Made by a program: the position numbers and the translations under genes. 64,000 nt of DNA, taken from NCBI RefSeq assembly GCF_008831285.2, contig NC_045145.1:21078802-21142801 (forward strand), written 5' to 3'. Below the pieces are notes generated by a model, which made no database searches, was not told the DNA's origin, and was given only the letters and a program-made list of their open reading frames with translations. The stretch is from Nymphaea colorata (lineage: Eukaryota; Streptophyta; Magnoliopsida; Nymphaeales; Nymphaeaceae). Shown here piece by piece: positions 36,501 through 51,500 of the stretch. The first letter of the stretch is position 1; each line of letters begins with the position of its first letter.

Positions 36501-39500
36501 TCAAATCATTAGTGCAACACCAATTACTTGTGCTTTGCATCACATCATCCATAACAACTCAATAAAGTCTAATACCTTAAAGAATAGACAGTGCACATTA
36601 AATTTAGCAATTGTAAAAGTAATAAGTAATAAGAGATAGGAAATAACATAAAATTATTACTTTTATATTTAATTTTGCAGATCAAGGATTAAAATTGACT
36701 TAAATGGAGGGTTATCGGAGCAATTTTCAGAAATATATTGATAATATGTCCAAAAGAGCAACATAATAGTCAAATTATTGTAACCATGAAATGCATGGGA
36801 AAGAAATTGACCTTCTCCAGCAAGGCAGCACTTTTTCTTTTAGACTTTTTAGTAGATCTTACATACCCTCTTGTACTAGAAAACTTCTCATCAGGCAAGG
36901 AGGAACCCTGCAGAGGAAGGCCTAGAGTTAATTTGAGTTACAACTTACAGCTGAAAACGACATGAAAAGCTCTGAACAGTGGAACACTTGCACATGCACA
37001 GCTTTTTCTGTTAGAAGACTGACCACTTTTTTGTTGTGCTTGGCCTCTCCATCATTATGTATGTCATCCTCCAGAGTCCAAGTTGTACTTTTTCTTTTAC
37101 CTCTTGATGGTAACCTTTTACCTGTTCGCACTGCTGTTTCTGTCAAATCGGTTTCATTGCTTTGTCTGACACCAACTCTGTCAATAGATAATTCACCTTC
37201 TAAATGATTTGAGGAATGGTCCACATGAACTGATTCTGATGTTAAATCCGTTCCACCATTCAAATTGTCCTCTAATTCTTTTTATGCTTCTTGTTGGACT
37301 TTACGGAGTCATCTCCGGTCAGTTTATCCAGGTCACGATCTTTTCTTTTATAATTAGAATCACGTACATTTGCTTCCTTGTTTATTTTTATGTCATTCCT
37401 TTGAGACACAGACACATCACCATTATTTTCGCCGTTAATCGTTTCTTCTCTATCCAAAGAAGTTGCAAGCTCCCCTACTTCCAAGCTCTTGCCACCAGTG
37501 AGATTTTCTGATTCAATTTCCTTCACCATACTCAATATGTCTAGGTCATCTTCTTGTTTCTTTGTACTACCCAATGAAGTGGGTGTTACTGTAGCTTTTT
37601 TCTTGGATTTGTTTGATTTGAGCATTTTCATCATTTTCTTAAGAGGCAATTCCGTTTCATCTTTGTCTCTAGGCTTAGATTTCTTCTTGTCTTTGAGAGC
37701 AGCAGGCTCAACCTGAAAGTTAGTTATAAGATGCTGCTAAGCAGCTGCAGCAGATATAGTGGAGTGCTTCCAAACAAAACAAACATGGCAAGGGATATAA
37801 GAACATACCTGAGCCCCAGTCTGCAGGCTCAAGGATTGGAAATGAACAAATAGATCATCACGAGACAACCATGAAAGTGGGCAGTCACCATTGGCCTAAA
37901 TGTAGGAGACAGAAATGAGTGAACAGGAGATGAACAAAATATTTTCCGCTACAAAATGGATGTATACAATAAGAATGCAAAATAGTGATCTTAAAGCATT
38001 TACAGGTATCCAAATCCATAAGTATCTAACACATCAACTTGAGTACAATGCCATTTCCAGCACATTCCAAATACCATTAGCTGTTGAATTGCTGATTTTG
38101 AAATTAGTAGCAATCAGTCTGAGCTATTTCCAACTCATTTATCACATGAAACAGATTTGTCAATAAGATCCGACTAGGAGGATTGAGGAACCTGTGCAGT
38201 AAAGCTTACCATACGGTCATTACTCTTCTCAACTGGGCCATAAAGTACTGAAGGTAGAGGAATGGAATTGGTAAGATCTGTATCAAACTGCTTACTGCAT
38301 AAATGCTTCATAATACCAAGCCCAATATCACATATCACGTGGGAATTCTACAAAACATATAGAATCCTAAAAAAGTTAGCAAGATATCATTAAAAGAAAA
38401 TCACAATCTGAAGCACAGAAGCAGAGAAGAAACAATTGTCTGATATTTAGTAGGCCATCCATTTCTCCTTCTCTTAGGCAAATCATAAGCATAAATCTCA
38501 GAATCAGCTGATTACCTTTGATTTAGTTAAATCTACTAGATCTGCAGAAGATTTGATACTTTGGAAAACTGAGATGATGGCACAAGCTCTGTCATGTACA
38601 TCCGTGCATATAGCCTCTTGTTTCTCCTTCTCGTTTTGATGTAAGAGCACTGAAAGAAAGGTGTGCAACTTCCTGGCAAGTATGAGCTATTCAGCAAACA
38701 AAGAAGAGCAGGACTTTTAGCTTTTATTAGCTCTCTTTTCCATCCCACGTAAATGTCTATATCCATTTATCACCCAACATTATCATTGAAGATAACTACA
38801 ATTTTTTGACACTTGAACTATTTGTAACATAAATGTGACAGCTACCATGGCACATGGTACAAATCTGGTGTGCGATTGTGTATTTGCAAATCCACAATGT
38901 AAAGCAACACAAATGGACAAGGATTCTGAACCATCAAGACTAGTAATACTGAAGTTAAGACCAAGTTTAAGCAGAAACAACATAATCACACAAGGAAAGT
39001 GAAAATAAAGGACAAATAATAAAGCATCCATAGTACAAATAATAAAGCATCCATAGTACAAATAATAAAGCATCCATAGTAAGATCATGATAACAGTTGT
39101 GCCAAAAGTGTCCGCTTTCTGATGTATGAAATTGTGTTAAGCGATTTGAGATAGAAGCAAAGTGAACATAACAGTCACTGGTGGCTACCAGCATAACTTG
39201 GGGATAATTGTTAGACCAATCACGGTAATTGAGATCTTATAATGCTAGTTAATTATTTTGCACCACCAGAAACTTTCCAATGGTGACAAAAAAAAAGGCA
39301 GTAATTGTTATATCATAGCTCACAACTGATTCTCCATAAAAATTGCCATCCTGAAGAATGCATTCACGATTGCTGACCTATCATTTTTAATTTGTGATAA
39401 GATTTAGTATCCACTGCAAAAGAATTGATCCAAGAAAGCATATTGTACGGCTATCATGTGGTACATCTTCATAATGGTGCACAAGCTACTTGGCTGCAAG

Positions 39501-42500
39501 GCACATACTTCAGCGCAGCAGTTTTCTTGACAATGTTAACCCAAATCCATTTTTTGCAAACCTAATTAACTAAGGCTCATGAATTCAGATTCATTCAAGT
39601 CAGACCTTGGTGTTTGGGTGCTATTAGCATCTGCTTGTCTTTGTATGGACACAACATCAATATCATGTGGCAAGATTAACTCAAGAGTTAAGAACTCAAG
39701 ACACACTTGTATAACCACTAGGTCCCCAAAACCAATTGCATGGACCAGATTAACAATCATTATTTCAAGTTAGTCTAAGGTGCAAAAATATAAAATAAAT
39801 GGTAGTTTAAAATTCTTTATGTTTTAGTTAGTTTGCTATTACTGCAGACTGCAGAGGTATTCTATTTTCTTACATGTTCAAAATGAAGTACTTAACTTCA
39901 TATATTACGAGGAATTACCTTTGTGTCCTCGAATCTAGATTCAGCATCATATGCAAACCATGAATACCGAAGGTTCATTGGTTTAACCGGTGACTGGCAA
40001 TTTATAGGACACTATTCAGTCTTAGCATACAGGTCAACAGTCAAAATCATGAATATGCCAGAAAAAGTACACATTTGCACATGTTATTTTGGGAAGTTTC
40101 AAAATTTGAGATTCGTTTATTTATTAAAATTTTGATCACAAAAAATGAGTCCCACAATATCAAGGAAATAGGCATGTTTGTGCTGATACACTTCAATATT
40201 GAGGAATTGTCATGTTTATGCTGGAAGTTTTATGAACCCATGGACTCCACAGTAAAATATTCGTTGTCCATGTTGTCATGGCTGTACATAAAATACGTGT
40301 TTAACCATATTTATTTTACTTGCCAGACACTAAATATTTGAATATTCATACTTAATCCCACACTATAAGTCCAGTTTGAACACAAAGATCATGCAAGATA
40401 GCTACAAGAGTAAAATTATAAAAACACCTAATGCATTCAAGGAGAGTTGATAAAGTCAGTTGTACCGATAAATTGGCACAAACGCTGTAGCACTTGGACG
40501 TTCGTCAAGATTAGGGTATGCATCATCATGTGCAAGGGAATGGACAAAATATGCAAGTATATGCTCGGGATAGTCTGAAGGCACGTTCTGGCCAGATGGT
40601 ACATAAAGCTGTCTTGATCTTGCTTCACGGTAGAGCATCTCGACAATTTCAACAAGACACTGCCTGTACTGTAGAACAAAGACAAACAAGGTATTAGCCT
40701 AGACTCCTAGAAACATACATAAAAAGCAATAGACACCAAACTTCCAGGATTATTGACCTCTTTGTACTCATGTTCAGTCATTCCATCCATGCCCAGTGGA
40801 AGTGCAATTACATACTTTGCATCCACAAGCCGATCTTTTGCATACTGGTAAACTTTACTTAGGAAAAGCTTCCTTACTTGTGGATAAATATCCTGCCAAG
40901 TGCCAAGTATTAAAAAGTTAAGGCCACTAACAATATAAACAAACTTCCAACCAAATTCTGATGTAACTATGGATTTGTCTACTCAAAATGACAAATATCA
41001 GAGGCAGCAGCAGCAGAAGATTGCATTCACTTTGTTTAACAATAGAATATTAATTCAAAAACTAGCAGAAATTTTCAAACAGAAAAACCCACCTGTGAGA
41101 TTCTTACAGTTAAATGAAAGACATCAATTGGTATTTTATGGTCCCAAACTTTTGATAATCGTAGAATTGCAGTTGCTGATGCAAGCCTTAGATGGGCCTT
41201 ATCCACAGCACTGAAAGGTTTAAAAGGATAAAAAATCAAGCAACTCGTAAATATTCAAACTTGCACAAATATAGGTAATATGCATAAAAAGCCCATACAA
41301 CATGCTTCATTTTAACCAGATTCAGAAAATTGCATCAGTAGCTGGTCTACCTTGATTCTACACCCTGTGACACCTCCCCAAATGTCAGAACGCCTTTAAG
41401 CATTTCCAAAAGGTTTTCAATCCCACTTCGTACATGAGCATCCTTAACAGGCAAATAGCTCTTTACCAGGGTCTTGATAGCAAATATCTGCAAATATCCA
41501 CAAAGATTCACTATCTTAACTGGAAGCATCATGGTTACACATTTGAACGTAACACTCTATGGAACTTGTGTAGAAACTGAAAACAGTTAGAACCCAAGAT
41601 GACGATTTCCCATAGACTGACCTTTAGCAAGCATTTTTCACTTTTGTCATCCCAGTCTGTTTGAGAAGTGCTCTCAACAATCTGACAGAAGGTACACGAC
41701 ACTGATTAGACTGGAAAGAAGCAAGAAAAGCAGAAGGGGGGAGAATGTGAGTGGTAAAGGATGGAAAAGAAGGTATCGCTCAGTGTCAAGATGCAAAGAA
41801 GTTCACTTATACATACACTTCCATCCATAATTTTGTCTGATATAAACCCAACAATTTCCTCCTCCCTGGTTTCAAATATTGGCATGGCAATTTGTGCAAT
41901 ACAACCCAAAGATTGCAGGATGGCAGGAAGATGAGTTTTTTTCTCGAGCATATCCACCAGATGCTGAACTTCCAGGAAGAAACACCACCCCATGTAAGAA
42001 CCTAGGTCATTATAATGTAACAGATGCTTGCATCTAAAACTTACATGCAATTTCTGAACATGGTGAACATTTATCCTCGATAAAGACAAAAAAGCCAACA
42101 AACCTTATAAAGCAATGAAAGTGACTTAAGGCCATCGTCGATTGTTATTGCAGCAAGAGCTTGCACTGAGTATTTGGCTTGCTTCCTTGTACCTTCTAAG
42201 CATAGTCTCTCTAATAAAATGTCTACTGATCTGAAATAAAATAAGAACGTGAACATCAAGCTAAGATTTATGTGAAATGACCCAGACCTTTGAAGTGTAA
42301 ATAGTCATACCCAGCCAACATTGGGAGTTGATCTCTAATAGATCCACCAGCCTTTGCAAGAATATGCACAATTCCTTCCTTGATTGTCTCATTATCATCT
42401 TTGAGGAGAAGGACTAGTTGTTCTTCTGCCCCTCTAAAAATTGATGGAAAGAAACTTGCAAGGATCTGAAAAGTAAACAAGAGATGAAAATATACAACAG

Positions 42501-45500
42501 TAAATGCTACAAGGATACATGATGTGTCTTAAGAACTGACATGTACAAAATGTGTGCAGAAAGAGGTGCATTTTCTGACACTGATTCGGCTGGAATTATG
42601 TAATAGGAATCTGTGTACAGTTTCTAAGGATAACCAGAGCCGAATGAAGCCAAAACTGTCCATGAAAATAAAGCTTCCAGAGTGAGTTGACATTGAGGTA
42701 ACTCACTAAAGATACCCCAAATATGGGGACAGATCCTCATAGAAACTCCAATATATATGTATATCCCCTTGCAAAATCTAAGAACCTTTTTCTCAAGCTA
42801 TCCAATCACCAAAGGCTTAATTTAGAAAGAACCATTTGCTACAAGTAAATTCGAGCACAATAAATATTGTCATTCCTGACAGATTTATGAAGAAGAAGCT
42901 CATAAATGATTTCTTTCACATGCTCCTTGTTGATGAGAATGAAAGAACATTTGCTTGATAATATGCTTAGGAACTATACTCCATGTATATCCTGCTGTGG
43001 AAAGTAAAAAAAAATCAGGTCATCCAATTACCAAAGGTTTAGTTCAGATAGATCCATTTACCACAAGCAAATTCAAGCATGATAAGACAAGGCTGCCATT
43101 CCCAGCAGACTTATGGAGAAGAAGCTCGTCAAGAATTTCTTTCACATGCTCCTTGTTGAAAAGAATGTAAGAACATTTGATTGACAATGTAGCTAGGAAA
43201 TCATACAGTGGATGCTTGTCACCAATGGCCTTGAGCAAGTCATCCTGCAAGAAAAATGAGGAGCATTGTATCAGAAAGTCAGCTACAGCTCACATCTATC
43301 AGATCCATCTGCACATGCAGTTGAAAAAGAAGATTAATTTAGGTAAAGCAATAGAAAAGAAGCTTTACCCTCGCCATCAATGATTGTGCAGTACCAATGT
43401 TATAGTCAAGAAGACTAGTCAAAGTTTTCCAAACATTGTCATCTTTTAACTGATTAAGCATTTGAAAACTCTCCTCCGCTCTGGAAGGATCTTTAAACAA
43501 TCGAGACATTGCCCGAACACACCCTAAAGTTCTCTTTAGGATATCAGGGGCATCATTATCCTGCATAAAGCCACGATCTTAAGTGGTTGTGGTACATTGC
43601 AGTACAAATATTTTAACATCAGACAAAAAAAGGACCTAACAGAACCTGGTACTTCTTTCTCAGCATAAGATAACTCTGCAGTTCCTCCTGCAACCTGCAA
43701 TTGAAAAAGGAAGTACCTGAGAATCTGGCCAATTGCTATAAGCACAAGAAAAGGAAACCACGAGAAACTCTAAAATAGGTCTGCTAGAAGGATCAACTTA
43801 AATTATTTAAGGCTAACCTCTTTCTCTGCAGAAGAACTTGCTCAAAAGCCTTTGTTTCAATTTTTTCAAATTCGGAGAAGGCTGCAATCCAATGTTTCAT
43901 GTAATCCTTCACTGTGATCTCAGTAGGTATCAATGAATCTGATAGAAAAATGTCGAGTGTTTCATATCTGAAAAAAGAAAATGCAGTCAAATGCACTTGC
44001 TGATTAAACTACACAACAATATCAGTAGGGGATTCAAAATTAAAATCACAATGCAAATCAGTCACATGCACCTCAAGTCATTATCATAAAAGCATCTCAA
44101 GATCTTTCTAGGTAACCATTTATATTCATCATAATCAAATGAAGGATCTGAGCATTTCAAACATCGAAGCCTATATAGTTCCACCAGCCTCTCCTGGGTA
44201 TACCTTTTGACCGTGATCTGACAGTTGTCAAAAGAAGGAGTCACTCACATTGTAAGAAGAGGAAAGAAAAAGCTTAGGAAAAGAAAATTCCTTGGCCAGA
44301 AAGAAAATGAAAGGAATAGACAAAAAGCAAGTGAAGGAACAATACAGATTTGTCTTGAAGACGCTCAGAAACAAGTTTGACAGTCCCAACTGGGATAAGA
44401 TTTGAAGTATGTTTAATCACATCACAAATTGCTGCAACAGCTTGTTCTCGAACATGTTCATCATGATCTGACAAACGATCAGCAAGGGCAGCTGGGAAAT
44501 ATAAATCAGCTCAAGGGTCAACAAAGATGTCCAATACAATAATTTTCACAGTAAGATAGATAAAGGAGTAGACTCAAAATTTCTTCCTTACAGATAATTT
44601 CAGCAGCATCAGGTCTACAAAAGTTACACAATAGACAAGCTTTCACATGTTCAACAGCAGAAATTCGAACTTTTGCTGCACTGTCTGTGAGTTTTTTCAA
44701 AAATTCCAAAAAAAGGGGTCGAAACACTTCAGTTATATTACTCTCGGGTAATGAAAATATGCGACCAAGCAGGTTTACTGACTTCAGCCTAACATCTAGC
44801 TGATCCACCTGCAAAAATTAGAGTTAGATTATCAGGCTGCAGAATTTTAACATGAATACCATGCAGAGTAACAATTTTGTTATGTTTTCTAAAACCATTG
44901 CCCCCTCTACTGCACATAATTAATATTATAAATTTAGAAGCTAACAAAAATAAGGTCAAAATGATGATTATCTGCATTGAAACCCCATAAAAGTTCAAAA
45001 AAAAATGCAAATAATAATAGAAAAAGTCCCAAAATTTTTTATCTTAATATAAAAAATGAGCTAGAACTATAATTACTAAGGAACTACCTCTGTCAGTGAT
45101 GTATCTCAGAAAATACTTGCAATGCAAAAACACACCCCTTCCCTCAAACAAGGAAAAATATCATGTCTTACAGGTACCTGGCATTCTAGTATTCTATATC
45201 CATAACTGTTAAGAATCAAACTTTACAGAACATTAAATCCTTCTTCACCAAAATGAAGTGTCAAAAGACCAAAAAATCATTTGTGCAGGCATTAACAAAA
45301 TAACAAGTAGACAAATGCAGGAAATTGTTAATACACAGAAGAATGGAAGTGAGAAGGAACTACCGATAGTTCTTCAATCATGTATGCAACAACTCCATGT
45401 AAGATCTGAGGTGCGCCACAGTAAATCTCATAAATAGCTTCATGGTGATCAAAATGGCCATTCTGTGAACTTGCAGTCCTTGATAATGCTGATATAAGCA

Positions 45501-48500
45501 ACTTATTTATGCAAGGCTCAAGCTTTACAGCACATTGCTTAATAACATTCATAGCTAGTCTTCGTCCAGCTGAAGATATATCCTGGTATCCAAAGAATTC
45601 CACAGAATCAACCATCAATAATTCTGCCAGAAACATAAATTATAAACCACAATGATACAATCTGTTCAGCGATGTTACTTGACCTACCTTTTTTTGTTGA
45701 CCAAGTGCAGCTAACAAAGCAAGTACAGGTTCCTCTTGGACATCCTCACTCTCATCAATTAAGAGGACCATAATTGACTGCATTGACATAAGGACAGCTT
45801 CTGGATGATCATTACTGCAATCACAAAGATACTTCCATGAATACAGGATAATGAAGGAAACATTATTTTCACCACGTGACAAGTTCAGCCATATAAACAG
45901 ATCACGCATCAGATGTAACTACCAAATGCATCACTTGCGTAAAGCAAATATTCCACATAAAGGCAGGGAAAAACATCCCATCACACAGATCAAACACAAA
46001 GTAACAATGAAAAAGCTGTTAACAATGATGGCAATAGCTTAGAGTCTTAGACATTGGAGTTCGAAGTATTTCCCCCTTTTAGGCAGGAGAGGAGGATTGT
46101 CAGGAGCATTGAAGAATAAAATTATGAAACATATCAGGAGAAACTGATCCCCAAAATGTCATTCTACCGAAACTCCATCCCAACCATGTTTAACTATGAA
46201 TGAAAAAGATCCACAGGATTCTAAAAGATCCACAGGATTCTAATCCAATATACTACACCATTTACTTCCAAGAAAAATAAGTTTCACACGTTAATGAAAA
46301 CTTTTTCAAATTAATACTTTGTCCAAAAAACAGATAATTCTGATTTTGTGTTTCAATAATTTGAACTTTAAAGCTTAGTCCAAGAACATGGGAATATCGG
46401 AATATTCTTGAGCCGGAGTTGCTTTATTAACTGAAAATTTAGAAACTTTTTAAATAGTAATAAACTTAACTGAAAGATTATCTAAACCATAGAAAAACTG
46501 TGTTAATAGGACGACAAAAAACATGCCAAGCAATGTGCAGCTCACTTGGCTAGGGAGTTGGCATAAAAATAGGAGGAGGTTAAGAGTGCAGTAGAGAGGT
46601 GCATCTCTCAACCAGCTTTTAGCTGGATGCAGTTTACCAACTAAAAACAATGATGAAACCACTATTTTGAAATAGGAAACCTTTTATCATGCTTTCAGCA
46701 TCAAATCGACAATTGCAAGTACCATTGCTAAAGCTGCAATGTTTCAAAATTTCAGTTATATTTGTGACTGCAACTTAAATTGTATAACAAGGAAAATCAG
46801 GATTTTCAAAAATTTGCATGTTTTCCTGAGTTTGGAAGATTCTCCAATCCCAATCCAGTATGCAAGTAGAATAATGAGTATTTCAACCATTGTCACAAAT
46901 ACTGGCATTTTTTCCCCAAAAGAAAAACAAGAAAAAGGAAACCAAAAAAATGAAATTTGTGATATTTTGCAAATGTAATATCAAAATAAACATATCACAT
47001 TTTTATGCTTTTCTAAAAAAAGTTAATACATTTTAAATTTTTGATGCTTCTTTTGAGAATTATCAGTAACACACCTAAAGTTTGACAATTGAAGAAAAAA
47101 ACAAGTTAGTATAAGTTATCTATCACAGCCCACAAGATGGAAAACCAGGCAAGAATAAGTAAGCTTTGATCCTTTTTCATCACCAATCTAAACCGTTTCA
47201 ATTTTCAACAACGCAACATAACCTCCAATGCAAAATGCTCCCCATAATTAAAGCTAATGCAGGAAAAGCTGTTGGGTTTGTGAAAGCAGCAGCAGTAAGC
47301 TGCATAGTTCAACTTTCTCTTGATAATCATTCTCCCTGAGAAATCAATAATATAAAAATGAAAAGTGTACTGCAATAGCAATAACAGACATTTAAGGTTT
47401 TCATTTGCTACAAAAACAATTATTACTGAAAAAAAGTAACAACAGGTGAACTTTATGATAGAGAGGACCTCAAAGGCAGAAAGTGCAGTATATTAATATT
47501 GCTTCTATTTAATCATAATATGCTAGAAACAACCAAATGCGAAAGAATTTAACTTTATTAGCTCAAAATATTCAATGGAATAAAAGCAATTGACACAGTA
47601 GCTAGTTAAAACAAATTAGATACAGGTCATTCTACTGGATTCACAATTTCATACAGCTCCCTAATCTTGAAAGCTCTTCAAAAGCAAGCTGCAGCAGATG
47701 GTTAGGCCATTAATCTTAAAGATGCAGAGTCTTGGACTTCCTATTTCCGGTGGAAGCTCTTTCTTTTTTTGTATATATGTGAACTGGTTTTATAAGCCGT
47801 ATTACTAAACTCAAGTATCAGCATTGAAGTTAGTCAACTTAGTCTTCCTCAAAAGATTAGCTCGTCCTGAACTCAAACACACAAGGTAAACATGTAATGC
47901 TCTTGTCTATTAAAATGCACAAGGGCAGTGTTATCCGTATCGCACGATATGGGCCCATATTGTGCGACACGTATTGTATAGGTTTGAAAAACCTATACGA
48001 TACGCCCACGATACATGATACGCTTGTGTATCGTAGGCGTATCGACTGTATCGTGCGATACGGGGGTCATACCGTATCATACGATACAGGGATAAAATGA
48101 TTTTTGTAGTTTTTTACAAAAGAACCCCTCTCCCCCTCTTTCTAAGCATGTCTAAAAGTTGTGAGAGGGAAAAGTTTTACTAGTTTTGCTACAAAAATCG
48201 CCCATTTATGTGATAAATCGTCAATTTAGAGGAGAACTCGTTTGTCGATAAGAAGGTTTACTCATGGTCCATGGGGATGATAGGACCTTAACTGATGATA
48301 ATTATAATATATTATTTGTTGTAAACTTGTAATGTAATCTAAAAAACTTTAAAGTTTAAACTTTAAAGTTGTGATGGATGTTTATTATGTTGCTATGAAT
48401 TTATTATTTGTCATTTCTAAATGTGTTGTTAACATATTATGGCTTATGAATGACGTGGTGAGTTTTTTTTTTATATAGAACACATTTTTTTCAATTTTTT

Positions 48501-51500
48501 TTGTTTTACCTGATTTTACCGATTTTTTCTCTATTTTTTCTAATATTTTAAAATTTTTTATGAATTAAAAAAATTAATTTATGATACGTTACGCTACGTT
48601 TACGATACAATGTATAGGATAGGTTGGCCCGACCGATACATGTTACGATATGCTTTTTACAGCACTGCACAAGGCTCTCATCAGTTATACTACTGAAGAA
48701 CAGGATGTCAACAATTATGCTAGTGAAAAAGTGTTGCTGATTATATATTTTATGAAATACGACAGCATGATCGATTCATGATACTTCTAAGAAGAAAGTG
48801 GGAGATTTATCTGCAGGTGAAAAGATTGACCATATATGATCCCACATGAATACATAGAAATGCAAGATAATGGATATGAAATTTTCATGAGCAATAGAAC
48901 CTAAAGATGTGTAGGTCAGACATGCAGACTGCTACCCAATGCAGTGCAACCATACTCGTCAGGAGGTAATAAGGGCCCTTTTAAGAAGGTTAATTTGCTA
49001 CGTTAAATGATAACATGAACCATCTACAGATCAGAAAGCACTCTCTAGTAACAACCAAAATGCATGTATGGCACCTTAATCAAAGTTCAGACCAAGCAAT
49101 GAGCTGATGATTGAGTTTGACTTCACGAGAAAGGCTCTGAAAATACCTGGCAACTGAGAGAAATGTAGTGAATATTTCTCTAACTAAATCATTGCATTCA
49201 AGATCCAGCAGGACAACACATGACCTATATTTTCCTAGAGTCTCCAGAATAGCAATACTTCTTCCAAAGGATGGACTATTTATCTCACTTAAACTGGTAA
49301 GTGTCCCCACAATTAGAGAAAATGCTTCCTGTCAAAAGATAGTTAACTTTATTCAGTCAAATTAAACACCATGACATAACAATTTAGCCTTTGTCAAGAG
49401 TATAAGCTGTGTCAGAAACGTAAAAGACAAGAATTCTGGACCTGGTATAGGCAAGCTCAAAAGCAAAGGCATGGAAAACCAGCTATATTCAGAAGATTTA
49501 GCTGGCAATAAAGCATGGACAAGGAAGAGACAGAATGATACCTTTAGTACATCATCAGTATAAGGAGGCTCTGGTGCCATAATCCTCATTGTTTCACAAA
49601 TGCAAGCTGCCACCAAAAGCTGGACATCCCTATCTTGGTGCTTCAGATATTCTTCCTTAGCAACTGTATTTGCACATGATTGTACGGACCCCAACAACGA
49701 TTTGGAGGGTGACTGATCAATCTCAGAAAGACAAATTTCTGCTTGCTGTATGTACAGGTGGAACACCACACATCAGACTGAAGCATGACAAAGTAATATC
49801 AGATAGCCAGGATAAACTATCTCATCTCAATGACAGCAGACTCAAACAGTTTAAAGTAACAGCATTCATAATGGAGGTTTGGTATACGTTATGGAAAAGA
49901 AAGAACCTTCATGACCAACAGACTATTCAAGTGTGTGTCAATCTGTAAGGGTACCTTATTCCCTGATCCCTTTAACATGCTGTTGATAAATGATAACATA
50001 TGGAGATGATTTGGTTGCAGTGGAGATCTAGTGGAGTGATCGCAGGTGAACTTCTGCTCCTAAGGCCTAGTGAGTACTCAACTTCATGTATTCATTGAGA
50101 AAGATATGATTTTTCAAGGATAGGTATGCACCATCCAATAGCTCCTGCGTGATTCACAGGGTTTAACAAAGTGTACTGGCAACTTAAAATAATCTGATTA
50201 TCTCCCATCTTGCTGCTTTCCTCAATGTATCAAATGTCACATTCAGGATGAAACTTGGTAAGATGCTAAACCCCACATGGTTTCAAGCAAAAAGGAAAAA
50301 CCACAGAACCTTAAATTTATCTATCGATGATCGAGACTAAAGTTTAATTGGCTATGCTCAAGAAATGAAGAGGCAGCAAAAACGGCCTGAATTAAGCGAC
50401 GGAACCATCATGAAAGGTCTGCCTCCAAATTACTTAGAAACCTACAAGTGCCAAATCACAAGACGAACGCAAGGAAAAGCATATAAAGTCAAAAGACTTA
50501 ATCCCCCAGCATGCTCATTGAAACGACAAGGGGAAATCCAGAGAACAGGGTCCATAAAGACTTCCAACTACGATCTTTGACCTACCAAATTAAGTTTTAC
50601 GATCCACAGGAAACAAAGTTTAGAACGTCATGGTTAGCAAGCGAAGAAGCAACCTGATGAGTTCCAATAAACAACGGAAAACTTTAGTGTTTACCCTAGA
50701 GGTAGCTTGGATTACCAAATGACAAATTGAAAAGGAAAATATGAAATGTTAGCGCAACAAGAAAAGAGCTACAGTGTCGAGAAGGGGAAAAAGAGAAATC
50801 GGTGAAAATTCAACACTAGTTGGCACGACTTCCTTCTTTCCACCAAAAAAGTAAAAACTCTTCTTTTGTTACATAATGTGTCATCTATTAAAAATGAACG
50901 ATGAAATTTACTCTTTTTACCAAGTTGACAGAAAAGTAAGCTAAGAAATAAATAAGAAGGGCGATTCCGCAAAAAATTGCACGACGAAGCGATCAAGGTC
51001 ACGAAAACACATTGTTGAGAAAAAAAAAATCAAACGGAGAACTGAAATTGGACGAAAGATAGAAAACGGAAGGGAGGGACTTCTCTAGCACTGGAGAGGA
51101 ACTTCCGGAGTAATCGTCCGAATACTCCAAAAGAGTTCCTCCTCCCGCAAGGGAAAGGAAAGTGAACAAGCGAAGCTGCAAAAAGCATTTCACTTCAGAC
51201 CAACATTGCCAAAAGTAGACAATTACAGAGTGTAGCCCGATATAGCCAGCAATGACCATCAAGACACGTTAAAAAACAGAAATTCAACCACGTCATCCAG
51301 AAAGTAGGCGAAATTTGACAGATGTGAGACAGGAACACCATCTTGTCCTTCACGGACGCAAAGAAGCCGGCAATTTGAGAATGATAACGCGAAATTAGCT
51401 GCAAAATCCCCCCAAAGGATGGTGAAGGAGGGGAAACCCCTTACCTTTAGAAGCTTCAAAAGAGAAGCCTTCGACTGCGGAGGCTTCTCGAGCTTAGACC

